Below, piece after piece: positions 47,108 to 60,021 of a stretch of 64,000 nucleotides of DNA. Source of the DNA: Siphlonurus alternatus (taxonomy: Eukaryota > Arthropoda > Insecta > Ephemeroptera > Siphlonuridae). The notes under the pieces are model-generated. The model was given only the letters and a program-made list of their open reading frames with translations. It was not told the DNA's origin and did not search any database. The stretch spans positions 48,806,317 through 48,870,316 of the forward strand of contig OX463781.1 in the NCBI GenBank assembly GCA_949825025.1, in the 5' to 3' direction. The position numbers and the translations under genes were made by a program. How positions within the stretch are numbered: the first letter of the stretch is position 1; each line of letters starts with the position of its first letter.

Positions 47108-49791
47108 TTACTGCGATTCATCATAATTTTCAAAATTTCCCAATCTTATTAACCTTTTTTAACATTGCGCGCGGAGTATTTTTCCTCTACAAGAATTGCA
47201 TTGTTGATATTATACAATGAATAATTCATTGTGTAATTTATTGTGACGTGCATTGACACTTCATGATTATTATAATCATATTTTATGGTTTAAAGTATAC
47301 GTAAAAAGTTTACCCAGAGTATAAGCCTCATGGACAAAATATTATCAAAATGAAAATTTAATTGGCTGAATGTATACGTTACTAATGATGCGTTACACTT
47401 CATTACTTGTTATTTGATTAATTTTACGCAGCATGTGTTTTAAATATTAAAATTACAATGATATATTATTAAATTTTATACCACATCATTATAAAATAAT
47501 ATCAATATCATGTACCTAAAATATTAACATGATGGGTCTGTATATTTTCCTAAAGTTAATTACGCTATAAATTAACATCATTATATGTTTTGAAATTTAA
47601 TATATTATAATAATATTCAGAAATTTACATTGGAAGACGTACTTTACGTTTGACATTATTATTACCGGTGTTATAGAAGACAGTGAAACATGTGCGACTA
47701 TATATCAGTGCATAACAGCATATATTGATTCAACCGTGTTCACAAGCAAATCGTTTTGCATAAGAGTGAGTTAGCTGTCAGCACCCCCTTCTTGTGACAT
47801 ACCCCCCAACATCGATCTTCACTCAGACTCTATAAACGTCTGCAAGACTTCGTAATACCCGCGAATGTACGTGAAGGTGCACTTTTATAAACCGTGCTAA
47901 GAAAACTGTATTTATTGACGTGAGTTCTTTTAACAAATTATTTGTCTAATTATTGCATTATTCTGCTTGTAAAGCACAAAGGCATAATTTTATTAATTAT
48001 ATAAATGAGTTCCGAACTAAGAAAAATCAGAGTACCATCATTTCTTTCTTCTAAATCAATAAAAAATGTGTCCAGAGTTATAATTATATATTTTCCTTTC
48101 CAGCTTAATTATAAGGAAATTAATTTAAAGAAAACCACAAAGTAAACTGAAGACCTTTTTAATATTACGTTAGAGAGAACAATTATATTTTATTGGTTAT
48201 AAATTAATTAAAATTTCTTATTATTAATTAATAATTTTTTTTATGAAAAATGAAAGTTTTTTTCTATACTGCAGAAGAATTCAATTGAATTTGTGTATAT
48301 ATTATATTATGCAAAGGAAGAATAAATTCAATTTTAAGAATTTGTCATCATAGATACAAAATAGAGTTACACTTACATTATAATAGATTTACATTATTTT
48401 CGTATTTATTGTGCAAGTAAATTCTATTGGGAGTAATAATTTCCCTATTTTCAATTATAGTTTTGAAATAATTGAAAAAGTGACAAGATTCAATTTAGTA
48501 AGAAAATATGAATATATTTTACACATATATGTTATATTCCCTATGGTAGACTAATAAAGCATTCCGCTGTATCTCCGTTCATAAATCACAACAAAGTTGC
48601 ATGTAAAAACAAGTTAGCAAGTTTATTCAATATTGTGTATTTTACAAGCTTAAGAGGTGTCGTATTAATATCTCGTGCATGTTAATTTATATTCATTGCA
48701 AGCTTTACTCGTAGCATGCGGCTACTGATACAAATAGCTACCAGGTTTGTTTTTATATGTATCTTTACTTGGGCAGAAAGCCGTAAAAAACACACCACAG
48801 TAAAGCTCCTCGGCGGCAATAAATCGCCTGCAAGACAAAGTAGTGCCCTCCTGCCGCAATGACCTTTGACCTCCACTGACCTCCAAATTGGTTCCACTTT
48901 ATTAACAACGTTGTGAACAAAGGAATAAGGAATTAACTGAGGGCTTGCAGTCTTATACCATTGTATTAGTTAAAATTCTAATTATTATAAAATTTTTGAA
49001 AGAAGTAGATTTTTCGGATTAATTAAAATATACTCAACACCATTTTTAATATAAAAAATGATGTCCTCTCATTTGAAAACAACCAGTGCATAGTTCTTAT
49101 TTTTTGAAACCCTAAAACTCAATACTGCTTAATGATTGACAAAAATGACACTAATTTTTTATTTCACAGATGGATTGCTGAGAAAGCCAAGTTCTATGTC
49201 AATAAATTATTATCATCCATATTTGGTTTATTTTAATTTTGAAATTGTGGAGCTCAAATCGACGAGCAAAAGTAGCAAACTCATTCAAAATGGTTTCAAA
49301 TTTCAAATCATATTTACTTTTTAAAGACCTGTTTAAATATTATAAAATTTCATTACATTATCTAACAGAAACTTGTTCAAACACGTAATTTAACTGATAT
49401 TTAAAGTGGATGACTATGTTATATAAGTAGAGAGAAATAAAGAATGAATTTATTTCGAATGATCCACACAATGATCGTCGGTAATGGCACAACTTTGAAT
49501 TCTAAAACACTATCTGTGATGTAAGATTTGCTGCGAGAGTGCGACCATAAAAATATATTAGAGGGGAGAAAACATCCATTGAGGTTACGACGGAAATTCC
49601 TGCATGCAAGGGTTGTTTGTGCGACCAAGAAGGGTTGTGAGCAGGTGCCAAGCTAGGGGGAAGTTATCTCGCCCTCACAGCTGTATGCTAAATACTAAGT
49701 CTAAATTATTACCTACGTTACAAAAATAATGCAAACGACGACTGTATAATAACATAGACTCGGGCAATCATAATGCAATTTGCCTGTCAAC
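47108..49791. other. Non-coding stretch
   Basis: AT-rich with no gene except the receptor element at 48860-48882. The surrounding GC-richer patch (48700-48890) carries a minus ORF, 48682-48897, without coding support. Confidence 0.5.
48860..48882 (-). promoter_or_regulatory. Nuclear-receptor element: DR4 plus perfect DR1
   Basis: On the minus strand three exact AGGTCA half-sites occur in tandem. The first and second are separated by GTGG (DR4) and the second and third by A (DR1). On the plus strand TGACCT lies at 48860-48865, 48867-48872 and 48877-48882. DR1 is the site type of HNF4, COUP-TF/Svp and RXR/USP dimers, and DR4 suits RXR heterodimers including EcR-type. Three consensus half-sites in 23 bases are very unlikely by chance in DNA this AT-rich. 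Confidence 0.65.
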
Positions 49792-50267
49792 AATGAGGAA
49801 TTAGAATCAAAAAACTTTATTAGCTTAATCGAAAGAAGGGGTAAAAATATGACGTTGTGAATTTTTTCAGATTTTTTTGTGACCTATAACTAATTTTAAT
49901 TAATTAATTAAGTTGCATTATTTTGAGAGTGCCGCCTCTCGTGACGCCTCTGACGTCACACCATTCTTGTACTTTTGCACTATAGATGAGATTAGGTGAG
50001 AACATGCAGGTATGAAAATCAAAATGGCTGGCGCCACGTTTGAAATTCCCCGCTTCAAATTTTTGAAGTTTTAATGTGGGTTACGTTTGATCAATTTTAG
50101 CTTTATTTTGTTAACATACCACTGAAAAATATGGTTGAAATATGATTTAAAACTTCTATCGTGCTCTAATATTGTTTAATACGTAAAAAGTAGAAAATTA
50201 TGAGAGACTAACATCTTACATCAAATTAGTTTGCTTTCTTCCTTTAAATAAAATAATTTGCTGTAGT

Positions 50268-50348
50268 GTGGTGTGCTAGTGGGTTAGCCCAGTGGTAAAC
50301 GCATCAGACTTCAAATCTCGTGGTTGCGGGTTCGATTCTTTCTTCCGG
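50268..50348 (+). ncRNA. tRNA-like (pol III A/B box) unit in the left arm
   Basis: TTAGCCCAGTGGTAAACGC fits a tRNA A box and D arm, and GGGTTCGATTC about 45 bases on fits the B box. The middle reads AGA-CTTCAAA-TCT, a seven-base anticodon loop with UCA in the anticodon place. The acceptor arms do not pair properly and the T stem is weak, so it is a tRNA-derived relic, as in tRNA-type SINEs, rather than a working tRNA gene. The intact boxes could still recruit pol III and transcribe into the palindrome loop. Confidence 0.6.
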
Positions 50349-50625
50349 CGAGTTTTTATAAATACATTTTTTTTCTTTAATTTTAATATATTTATGAATT
50401 CTAAATTTATAAAATGTGGTTAAAATATGGTTTACAGCTACTATCAATCGTAATTGATAACTTTTTAATAGTAAAGAGAGGGAACAATATTAATAAAAAA
50501 TTACTTCACTTTTTCGCGTTCCAATAAAACATTTTTCCTACCGAGGCTCAAAGCTTAATTAGTGTGGCACTGTGGCACAGTGGCGGAGAAATTTTCTTTA
50601 ATTAAATTAAACTAAATTAAAGGAA

Positions 50626-50727
50626 AGAAAAGTGTCGAGTTTAAAAAATCCTTCGACGTGGAGAATCAAACTCTCCACCACAAGTGTACGAGCTCAGCAT
50701 CTTCGCCACTGTACTGTGCCACACCAA
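50626..50727 (-). ncRNA. Second tRNA-like unit at the palindrome centre
   Basis: On the minus strand GGCACAGTACAGTGGCGAAG resembles an A box region. Further on, GGAGA-GTTTGAT-TCTCC forms a perfect five-pair T stem with a seven-base loop. A matching A-box-like half (GGCACAGTGGCGGAG, 50571-50585) survives on the plus side, showing that the palindrome axis cuts through this unit. It differs in sequence from the arm unit. It is not a functional tRNA by structure. Confidence 0.45.
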
Positions 50728-50930
50728 GCTTTGGGACCCAGTGTGAAAAATGTTTTATTTGAACGTATAAAAGTGAAGTAATTTTTTATTAATATTGCTC
50801 CCTCTCTTTACTATTAAAAAGTTATCAATTATGATTGATAGTAGCTGTAAACCATATTTTAACCACATTTTATAAATTTAGAATTCATAAATATATTAAA
50901 ATTAAAGAAAAAAAATGTATTTATAAAAAC

Positions 50931-51010
50931 TCGCCGGAAGAAAGAATCGAACCCGCAACCACGAGATTTGAAGTCTGATGCGTTTACCACTGGGCTAACC
51001 CACTAGCACA
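50931..51010 (-). ncRNA. tRNA-like unit in the right arm (mirror copy)
   Basis: This is the reverse-complement counterpart of 50268-50348, with the same A box, CTTCAAA loop and B box on the minus strand. One difference is GGGTTCGATTC retained with an A-rich neighbour. The two units therefore point toward each other and toward the loop, so pol III from either would make RNA complementary to the other arm. Confidence 0.6.
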
Positions 51011-51490
51011 CCACACTACAGCAAATTATTTTATTTAAAGGAAGAAAGCAAACTAATTTGATGTAAGATGTTAGTCTCTCATAATTTTCTACTTTTTACG
51101 TATTAAACAATATTAGAGCACGATAGAAGTTTTAAATCATATTTCAACCATATTTTTCAGTGGTATGTTAACAAAATAAAGCTAAAATTGATCAAACGTA
51201 ACCCACATTAAAACTTCAAAAATTTGAAGCGGGGAATTTCAAACGTGGCGCCAGCCATTTTGATTTTCATACCTGCATGTTCTCACCTAATCTCATCTAT
51301 AGTGCAAAAGTACAAGAATGGTGTGACGTCAGAGGCGTCACGAGAGGCGGCACTCTCAAAATAATGCAACTTAATTAATTAATTAAAATTAGTTATAGGT
51401 CACAAAAAAATCTGAAAAAATTCACAACGTCATATTTTTACCCCTTCTTTTGATTCAGCTAATAAAATTTTTTGATTCTAATTCCTCATT

Positions 51491-54101
51491 TAAACTAGGA
51501 TCCTAACAAGCTGAGTTTTATTACCGGCTTGCACGAACAAACGATGGTGTGAACCATCTTCTTTAATAAAACACAAACTGTCCAACTTTTTAGTGTGGCT
51601 AATAATTATAATTGTGAGAAAAGTTGTGATTTAAACTCGCATATTGAGGAGGTATTAAAATTAAATTATTATAATTATTAAGAAACTTTTAAATAATAAA
51701 TAATTAAAAGAATGATTAAAATTTTAGAAAACTTCTCAAATATTATAGTACATATTTACATTCTGGTACATAAAAATAAAACATTAAGCAATTTGTTCAT
51801 TGAAGTTTCAAATTAATTATATATTATGTTAATAAATCATTCCCTGTTGGTTTCAAATATTCATACAGTATGCCATCACATTTTTTTGTTGTAAATTTAT
51901 TTGTACAGTAAACATAAATAATTGTTATGTTCATTTTAGTATGCTGTTTTTATTATTTTGTGAGATTTTTGTACGTATAAAAAAGATATAAAATATATAA
52001 AAACAATTTAGCATTTGGAACAGATTGTTTAAAAAAAAAAGCATCACAGCTGCTCTACAATGACTATATGTTATCTGGGAACATATATTATTTTAATATC
52101 CTACTTTATATTTGCGATTTTTTTTTATAGCCTGCTGGGCTTGCTATTTCATGCATAGCACGTTGTGAATTACGACTAAACCCTTGCTTGCTTCACGCAC
52201 CCCTAGAAACATCGGCCAATCTTACGTGACCCGTTGGGACTCGCTATTGATAATAATTTCATTAATAATAACATGGTGAAACAAATTGAAAATAAAAATA
52301 ACCCAAGCATACACTTTATACGTCGCCGTGAGAGTCTTATACGTGTTTCAACATGTTCATATCCAAGATTTTTAAAAATCTTGTTTAAATCTTTCTGATA
52401 AATCTTGAAAATGAATCTAGAACTAAGAGACTTCAAAATATTGGCTGCCATTTTTACCTTTCAGTTATGCAAACTGCAAAACAATTTATAAACAACTCGT
52501 TTCTGTAAATTTTAAACAACCATGCCGTTATTAATTCTTCTTCAAGAAACTAGAATATGAACGATTTAATTATAGAATTTTCTGCAAATATACTTCCGAA
52601 AACAGCTGGTAAGTTCATGGGAGATTTAAAATTTAAGTTCTGGCACTTCACAGAGATATTTCAGTCCCAAGCTCTGCCACACAGAGAATGGTATATTTTA
52701 ATTTGTTTGCGGTAATACCATGCAAGTAATTTCCGAGTAATGTCACATTTATTGTTCATATTCTGAAAATGGTTAGCAATTCCCGAAAATTCAAAACGAA
52801 TTAAAGATAAATATGCACATTAGCAAAGCAAGAAAGTATTATTTTTTAAATCTTTAAATGTGAATTAATTGAATTAAAATTGCTTTTTAATGGATTTTAA
52901 AATTTCAAAATGTATTTATATAAAAAAATTGAATAATGTTCCTTTTTCAGGAATTTAATTTATTATTGATAACGACTATATAAGTGTACATATATATATA
53001 TATATATATATAGACTATACAGTATATACAGAATTTATATAGACAGAGGCACGAGATAAATAAATAATAAATGCCTAATTTGTTTGTGTTTTTAATCTTT
53101 TGCCTGGGAGCTACAACTTGATTCAAAACAAAGCATGAAAGAAGACATATTAATGTAGTTTCTGATTTATAAGTAAAACTCGCTTTATAATTTTTCATGC
53201 ATGTGTGTTCACTGAGCTAATTACACATTACACGAACGTGGAAAAAAAACTGGGGCCTTCAAAAGCTCAAGTTAATTTAAAAAGTTTCATTGAGAGTTAT
53301 ATAAAAAGGGGGGGTGACAAAGCCGTAGCAGCACTTTCTAAAACCCACACTCAAATTTAAGTATTGGGATTTTTAACTTAAATTCCCCATGCTGTAAAAG
53401 TACATGTTTAAAAGTAAAATAGCACTTGAATAAATTAAAATATAATTCCATTAAATATAATGAAATTACTTCAGAATGTACATACTAAAAGTTGACCCTT
53501 GAACTATCATGAATGTATTTGTTTTTATAACATAGAATTCATTTTGTTATTTATGAAACACTGCACAAGTTTGACAATTTTGTGAATACTCTGAGATTTA
53601 ATCTCCATTTCGTCTCCCCCTTATATTGATTCAAAGTGGCTATATGAAGGCAAAAGAACACTTTTGAGACTAGCATAAAAGTCAAGTGCTGTTGCCGGAT
53701 TCATTAATTAGGTTAGAGCTTTAAACGCTAATTCTACGGCGTGCATGCAGAAGACGCGGGAAGGGAGGGAAGACAAACTTTTACTTGGGGGAAAATTCGC
53801 AGCTGAAAGTGGCAAGTTTGCGTCTAAACTTTGGACAGAAAACTACCCTCTATGAAAACTACCTGCGAACCTTCAGCATTGACCGAACTAATGGCCGCTG
53901 TCAGCTCCGCATTGAAGACTTGTGGTGGCAGACTCAACAGGATTATTAATTCACTGATTAATTATCTCCTGTGGATTTGATAGTCCAATTAACAATCGTG
54001 GCGCTTCATAATATTTAACTTAATATTAATATTTAATATTACAGAAATAACGCTTTTTTTATATTGTATATGTATTTGGTCGCCCCCGTTCCGGAAGAGC
54101 C

Positions 54102-54104
<3 letters not shown>
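51491..54104. other. Non-coding stretch
   Basis: AT-rich. A short (TA)n tract lies at about 52989-53012. From 53725 to 53947 one plus frame is open for 74 codons to TAA without an ATG and ends IEDLWWQTQQDY. Acceptor candidates there are weak, so no exon is called. Confidence 0.45.

Positions 54105-54178
<74 letters not shown>
54105..54178. repeat. (AG)n microsatellite, 37 units
   Basis: An uninterrupted AG tract of 74 bases, the opposite orientation to the (TC)n at 19.3 kb. Uniquely, it begins directly after a GC-rich CGCCCCCGTTCCGG. Confidence 0.98.
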
Positions 54179-54181
<3 letters not shown>

Positions 54182-57100
54182 GTGGGTTCAGAAACGTAGA
54201 ATAAATAAGTTATTTTGAAATTAATTAATGTTTTATAAAAAAAAATCTATAGAAGCTACTTTTATTAAGTTGAAAGAGTTAATAAATTGTATAAATAATA
54301 TTATCCAACCGCAGGCTGCCACAATAAAATAATTAATTATTATCATCATCAGTTCCTGTCAAAATAATTTGATTTATAATTGGTACTTAACACTCATAAC
54401 AATTTAATTGTTTTTATATATCACTATACATTTCATTGTGTCAGTAATCAAAATTATATTTTGCATTATAGAACTTAAAATATAATATAATGACACAGAA
54501 TAATTTTATAATACCTGGTTTTGAATATTAACGATTATATTTATCGAACATATTCAAATAATAATGGTACTTAGTTTAAGATATTTACATGTACTTACAT
54601 GAAGTTTAATTTTAACACGCCTTTAAAGTACCCCTGCATAACATTGATAGTTTGCGATAACGTTATACTGCAGCCATGTTGCTTAATATCTCACTTATCT
54701 CAGAACACGGCTTTGTGACTTATGTGCCGGTGTGACTCGGGGGTTTCTCAGCTAACAAGGCGCTGTCTTCGCCAGCTAAGTGCTTGCTGCCTCATGCATT
54801 ATGCAGCATGGCAAGTAGATTCGTCACAGGTGACCAAGAAAACCGTACGCAATGTTTGGTGTGTAATCGAGGTGCAGATATATTGGTAATAATCAGTCGA
54901 GGTCATGCAGTCTTTGCTGAGCTCCAATTGAAGATTTTTCATTTTAGGGGGAGGTACAACAATATTTATAGTCTGCCCTCTCGAAAGTGTTTATTTTCAG
55001 TTGACAAATACCTATAACAAAAAGATTCAGATTCAGATTCAAAATATTTTGCCCCCTGCCAGATTGAAATGTAGGCTAATTTCTGTGCACCAAACCTTTG
55101 TCCGACGTAAAGTGTGCTGCCTAATACTCGGGGTAAAAATAAAAATGACGGCTTCCGTTTCAATAATAACGATCAACTTCCCTCATGTATTTCTATATAT
55201 TTGTAGTCTTTGTTCTCACTCTCTCGACCAATCAAAGACGTGATTCAAATTTGCAATTTTCGAAGATAATCAAATTGAATCTTGATTGACTTTTAAATTC
55301 TTTTCTAAATTAAGGCGTGACAATGGGAAGTGATAAGGGGTCTGTAGAAACGTGTAGGCAATCACATCATGGAATTTACAGCGGCGTTACCAATCAATCA
55401 ATGAAAAAATGTTCAATTGTATCAGATTTACATTTGATGGATTGAATACCTTCAATTTGTTTACACATTGATTACACGAATTCTGCTGATAGCAAGCAAC
55501 AATATCAGCTAATTACTCCTTGGTTACATGCTCATGAAGAGAGAAATCCTTTTTAAAAAGAGAGATATCGGATTCAGATAGCCAATAAAAACAAGCTCCA
55601 TGTTAATTAACAAATGCATGTTTACAATCTGACGGAACATTGTTCACAACAAATAAAAATGTTGCTATAAATAAAACTTAAATAAAATACATGCTCAACA
55701 TTGTAATGTAAAACACGACTTTTCATGTTGCACAATACATTTCAAATATTACACTTTGTTTATTTTTTTGTAACAATGCTTGTTTTATGTAATGTTTGTT
55801 AAAGTTATTTATTTTGTTTACGTTCGCTTGATATTGTTGTTTTTAAAATGATGAACAATCCGAGAAATTTTTATTGTGTCATTTACTGTCTAAATAAATT
55901 GAGAGTAACAAGTTTTGCTGATTTTGTCATTAAGAAAATCGTTTAAAAAGAATGAAACTATTTAAACTTTTTCCTTCAGATCATGCTGAAAGTTAAATCC
56001 AGGTTTGAAAAAATTTCTCCAACTACGGAAAATATGACGAAGAAATTAATTATTATATCCTTTCTGTATTATAATATTATAATAATATCATGTCATGCAA
56101 TGTATATTATTGCAATAACAAAATTCATTCATGCATGCAAGTTTTCCTTTGACAGATTTAGGAGAGTATGATATCAATCAATGAATTCATACTGCAGTAA
56201 ATATTTAGGATTCTCAAGTTGGCTTAAAACTTAAAAATTTCTTCTTTGGGATAAAAAAACACCAATCACAGTAATCACTAACTTTTTTCTTTATTTTCTT
56301 TTTTTTTTAATGTGCATTGTGCAGAACACGGATATTTTTATGTAATTATTTTGAATCAAACTTAAATTTTATCTGTCAAATCTTATGCAAAATATTAAAA
56401 AAAGGCAGTAAATTAATTTGTAGTGCTGAATGCAAAATTAGTTCATCAAAAATATACCTGAAAGTATCATATTGATACTTGGTATAAAATAATACATTAC
56501 ACATGACTTGGGTTCATCTACATTGATATATCTGAAACTTACTTGAACTACAAAAAATAATAAAGCATGAATAATTTATTTATACTTTATTTCAGTTTGT
56601 TCTTCTTACAAGATGCACTCTGATTTATTCACGCGAATGTAAAATTTAAACTGAAAACATTGAAAACTAAGAAAGTTTCACTCTTACTTAAAAATGTTGA
56701 ATTAATTATGATATAACACAATTTATTATTTAATTTCTTTGGCAATTTTACTCTTCATTTTTTGCGGCGGAACAAATTATTCTACCAAAATTGTTCCAAC
56801 ATTTACCGATATTTTCACTAGTCAATAATGAGCACAGCGCACGCCGAGGATTTTTTTGCTCTGTACACTCCTTTCAAAAATAATGTCTGGTCTTGCCATG
56901 TTGAAGTACAGTCGGTCGGACATTTTTATTTAAATGACGTTGTGCAAGATTGAGAGGAGGGAAATTATGAATAATATTCTTGTTAATGTGAGTCGTTTGA
57001 ATTTATTATGTATAAAACTGTACTATTCGTTATAATTTATTATATGTTATAATAGTTGAAAATTGATGCTTAAAATTGAGTTCCAGTTATATATTTATTG

Positions 57101-57673
57101 ATTTCATTAAAGTACATATATATAATATATGGAGTAAAATATGTAAAGCGCGTTCTCAGTATCGCATCATGTACATAATTATATATATTTTAATTTCCCT
57201 ATTTATATATCTATCATAATCATGGCATTAATGATATTTTACCCAGCAAGTAATTAATTTGTACACATGCGTTATCTGAGCGGAAAGATTTCAATTGTTT
57301 TGAGGACACAAAATGATCATCCCGTGTGATATTAAAATTACATCGAAATTGCTTTTTGTGCAAACATGATCGTCACAAAAGAAGGGCAAAGAAGTCAATA
57401 CAAAAGTAATTTCAGCAACTCAAATTAAAACTTTTTAAAATGATGTTATCCAATTCACAGATTGTACTACACTAAGAAAAAAGAAGAGTTATTTCGCCTC
57501 AGAATACTGTTATATATATATAAATTTAGGGAATAATAATTTTGGATAAATCACAAATCTTAATTGCATTATATTTTTTAATATGGAAATACCATGGCAC
57601 TGCATATTATTTAGTTTAGATTGATGTTATGCCTTAAAAAATGAGCATGATTTACAACCTAGATCTGCTATTT
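54179..57673. other. Non-coding stretch
   Basis: AT-rich. A GC-richer patch at 54660-54960 has overlapping ORFs (for example 54784-55017) and ends near a (GATTCA)3 run at 55024-55041. No splice, promoter or domain evidence supports a gene. Confidence 0.45.
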
Positions 57674-57996
57674 CAATGGAGTATTGACCTCAACTTTTTT
57701 TATTGCAGAAATGGATAGAGCGTGCAAAGTTATGCTACCCTGATTTTTTTCAGATTTTTTAGAGCCCGGGAACTATTTTTAAAAATTATTGAAAGTTCTT
57801 TTTGTGACGTCACGAGACGCCGCTCCTTAAGAAAAAGATAGGACTTGCCGCCGCGTGACGTCACAAAAAGGACTTTCAATAATTTTTTAAAAATACTTCC
57901 CGGGCTCAAAAAAATCTGAAAAAAATCAGGGTAGCATAACTTTGCACGCTCTATCCGTTTCTGCAATAAAAAATTTTGAGGTCGATACTCCATTGA
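57674..57996. mobile_element. CRE fold-back family (family 3), copy 3
   Basis: This is an almost exact counterpart of 46789-47107, with the outermost ends TCAATGGAGTATTGACCTC and GAGGTCGATACTCCATTGA forming a perfect or near-perfect terminal inverted repeat. TGACGTCA occurs at 57805-57812 and 57856-57863 around a ~43-base loop that begins CGAGACGCCGCTCC. The minus ORF at 57730-57993 is the translation of the hairpin. High similarity to copy 2, which lies 11 kb away, suggests recent activity. Confidence 0.9.
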
Positions 57997-60020
57997 AGTA
58001 TTTAGTTAGGTATTAAATCCAACATTTTTTTCAGTGTAGAGGTGTTAGGTTTCAGCATGTTCACAACTTTGTCAGTAAATCCGTCCACAAAGCCGATGGC
58101 AAATTACCTCACAGGTTGTGAAAACTGCGCTAATGACACGCTGAGAGTGCGGGGATTAACGCCAATCTGTAACATCATCATTGTTTCACGATAAACGGTT
58201 TTAAATTTCAATTTTGTGTGCGTTACCGTTTTTTAGTTCACCCTTTTATTACCAAACAACATGTGACTGTTTTATGAAATGCTAGATTCATACGTAACGT
58301 TATATTTAAATGTATAATTATAGTTTTTTTTAACTCTTCGCAGAAGCAAGCTGAGCAATGTAAACATATGTAAAGACTTTAAGTGTGAGAATTAAAGACA
58401 AAAATTCCTCCTCTTCAGGGTTGTTTGTGTCCTTGTAAAACACTTCTGTAAATAACAGCAAGACAAAAAACAATAATGTGACTTTAATAAGTTAAACATG
58501 ATAAATGTATCACAAATATTTGTTTAAAAGCAGAGTAATATTTCTAATGAGACTGGTGCTAATATTTGCAGAGTTTTTTCATAAAAAGGTCGCCGTGTTT
58601 ACCGCCAGATTCTTATTACGTTGAGCACTTTGCTAGCTTGAAAAACTAAATTAAAACCACACACACTCACCTAACTGTCATACCCATCCATGCAGAAAAA
58701 ATTATCATCATATAGCTACTGTTTGTCTTACATTAGCCACTAAATTGAAGATTTTAAAATAATATACATTTCTTTAATATAATACCGCAACAGAAGTCAG
58801 GGTATATCAGTTGTATGATTCATATTACATATTCAACATTATATGTAAAGTAAATAGTTCAATTAATAGAATCTTGAGATTCAAATATATAAGTATATTT
58901 TTTAATATTTGCATAAAAAATTATTTTAACCTTAATAAATCAATTATAAATTTAATGTGCAGTAAGATTTGATTACTGAATTACCTCAATGCCTGCATGC
59001 ATATTCCAATAATAATGACACAGTCGTACATTAAAATATCAATGAATTTGTATGCAACAAAACCAATTCTTATGTCCAAACAAAAAGTAAATAGCGCCTG
59101 CTCATTACTCTCATTAGAGGGCACGTTTGAAGTCGAGACCCAAAGTTTGAGGCGAAGATGAAAGCAAACTTTGTGAAAATATCTCGCCGAAGAAGGAGCA
59201 GCGATATTTACATCAGAGAGCCCCAAATGAAATTAGCGGTGCGATAAAAGCGGTAATGAGAGGGAAAAGACCACATCCATAAAACGTTATTCATATGTTT
59301 TCGTACTTCCTATAAATTTAATATATTTTTATATAACAGCATGGGGGATTGCTAATAGCAGTATTTTATTATATATTTTCAGTAATTATGCTTTTATTCA
59401 CTCACAACCCTCGCAAGCATTAAATATAAAACAAGAATTTATGTATTTATAAAATATAAATATAATTTATTATACAACATAATCTATATGTTACAGTAAT
59501 AATTATACTTAATGTTATAATATAGTAATTAATATAATATATTCTAATAATTACTTTTCATGGCATGAAAATATATTTTGTAATCCTATGTTATATTGTA
59601 TTGATGTGTTATATATATTGGGTATTATAATTAAAAACAATTTTATTATTTCATTACAATATATAAATACCTGCAATACACCTTCGAGTTTTCTTTGTGA
59701 AGAATGTTTTCCACTCGCTCAACACAATTAAAAAAGTTGCAATGATTTTACACACGGTTATTTCTGCTTATTTTATATCAAACGTTATGTAGATATATAC
59801 ATAAAATTGAATGCATTTCCTTTCTTTGAACTATAATAACTGATTATAAAGTTATAATAATGCAATTCTGCATTATAAAAGTAAATGTATTAATTTAAAT
59901 TATTTGAACTCTCATATTTAATAAAAAAATTAAACTAAGTGACAGACATTCGCGTCACGGTACATAAATGATGAAAAGAGATTTTGGTCGAGGATGATTT
60001 CTTCCTAATCTTGAAGAGAT
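57997..60020. other. Non-coding stretch
   Basis: AT-rich upstream sequence of the 60-kb promoter. No gene is seen; the ORF at 58981-59226 on the minus strand is unsupported. Confidence 0.5.
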
Positions 60021-60021
60021 A

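Larger units (their letters stand above)
49792..51490. mobile_element. Giant 1.7-kb near-perfect inverted repeat (fold-back element)
   Basis: The left arm (49792 to about 50587) and right arm (about 50697 to 51490) are inverted copies of roughly 795 bp that differ at few positions over their outer 700 bp, around a ~110-bp loop. Each arm holds TGACGTCA (49951-49958, 51324-51331) near CTCGTGACGCCTC, an AATGGCTGGCGCCACG patch and a tRNA-like unit. The outer arm also resembles the 300-bp family 3 in order of parts: a (A)GGGGTAAAAATATG-type block, then TTTTTTCAGATTTTTT, then a CRE next to GCCGCCTC. It has no ORF, no clear target duplication and no transposase. High arm identity means it is recent or kept identical by gene conversion. 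Confidence 0.92.

Noticed and set aside
50268..50348. Functional tRNA gene
   Set aside because: Acceptor arms do not pair and the T stem is defective, although A and B boxes are good; called tRNA-like only.
53725..53947. 74-codon plus frame without ATG, ending DLWWQTQQDY
   Set aside because: Protein-like at its end, but no convincing acceptor; frames of this length are expected by chance.
57730..57993. 87-codon minus ORF, and the similar one at 21980-22318
   Set aside because: Both lie wholly within copies of the family-3 fold-back element.
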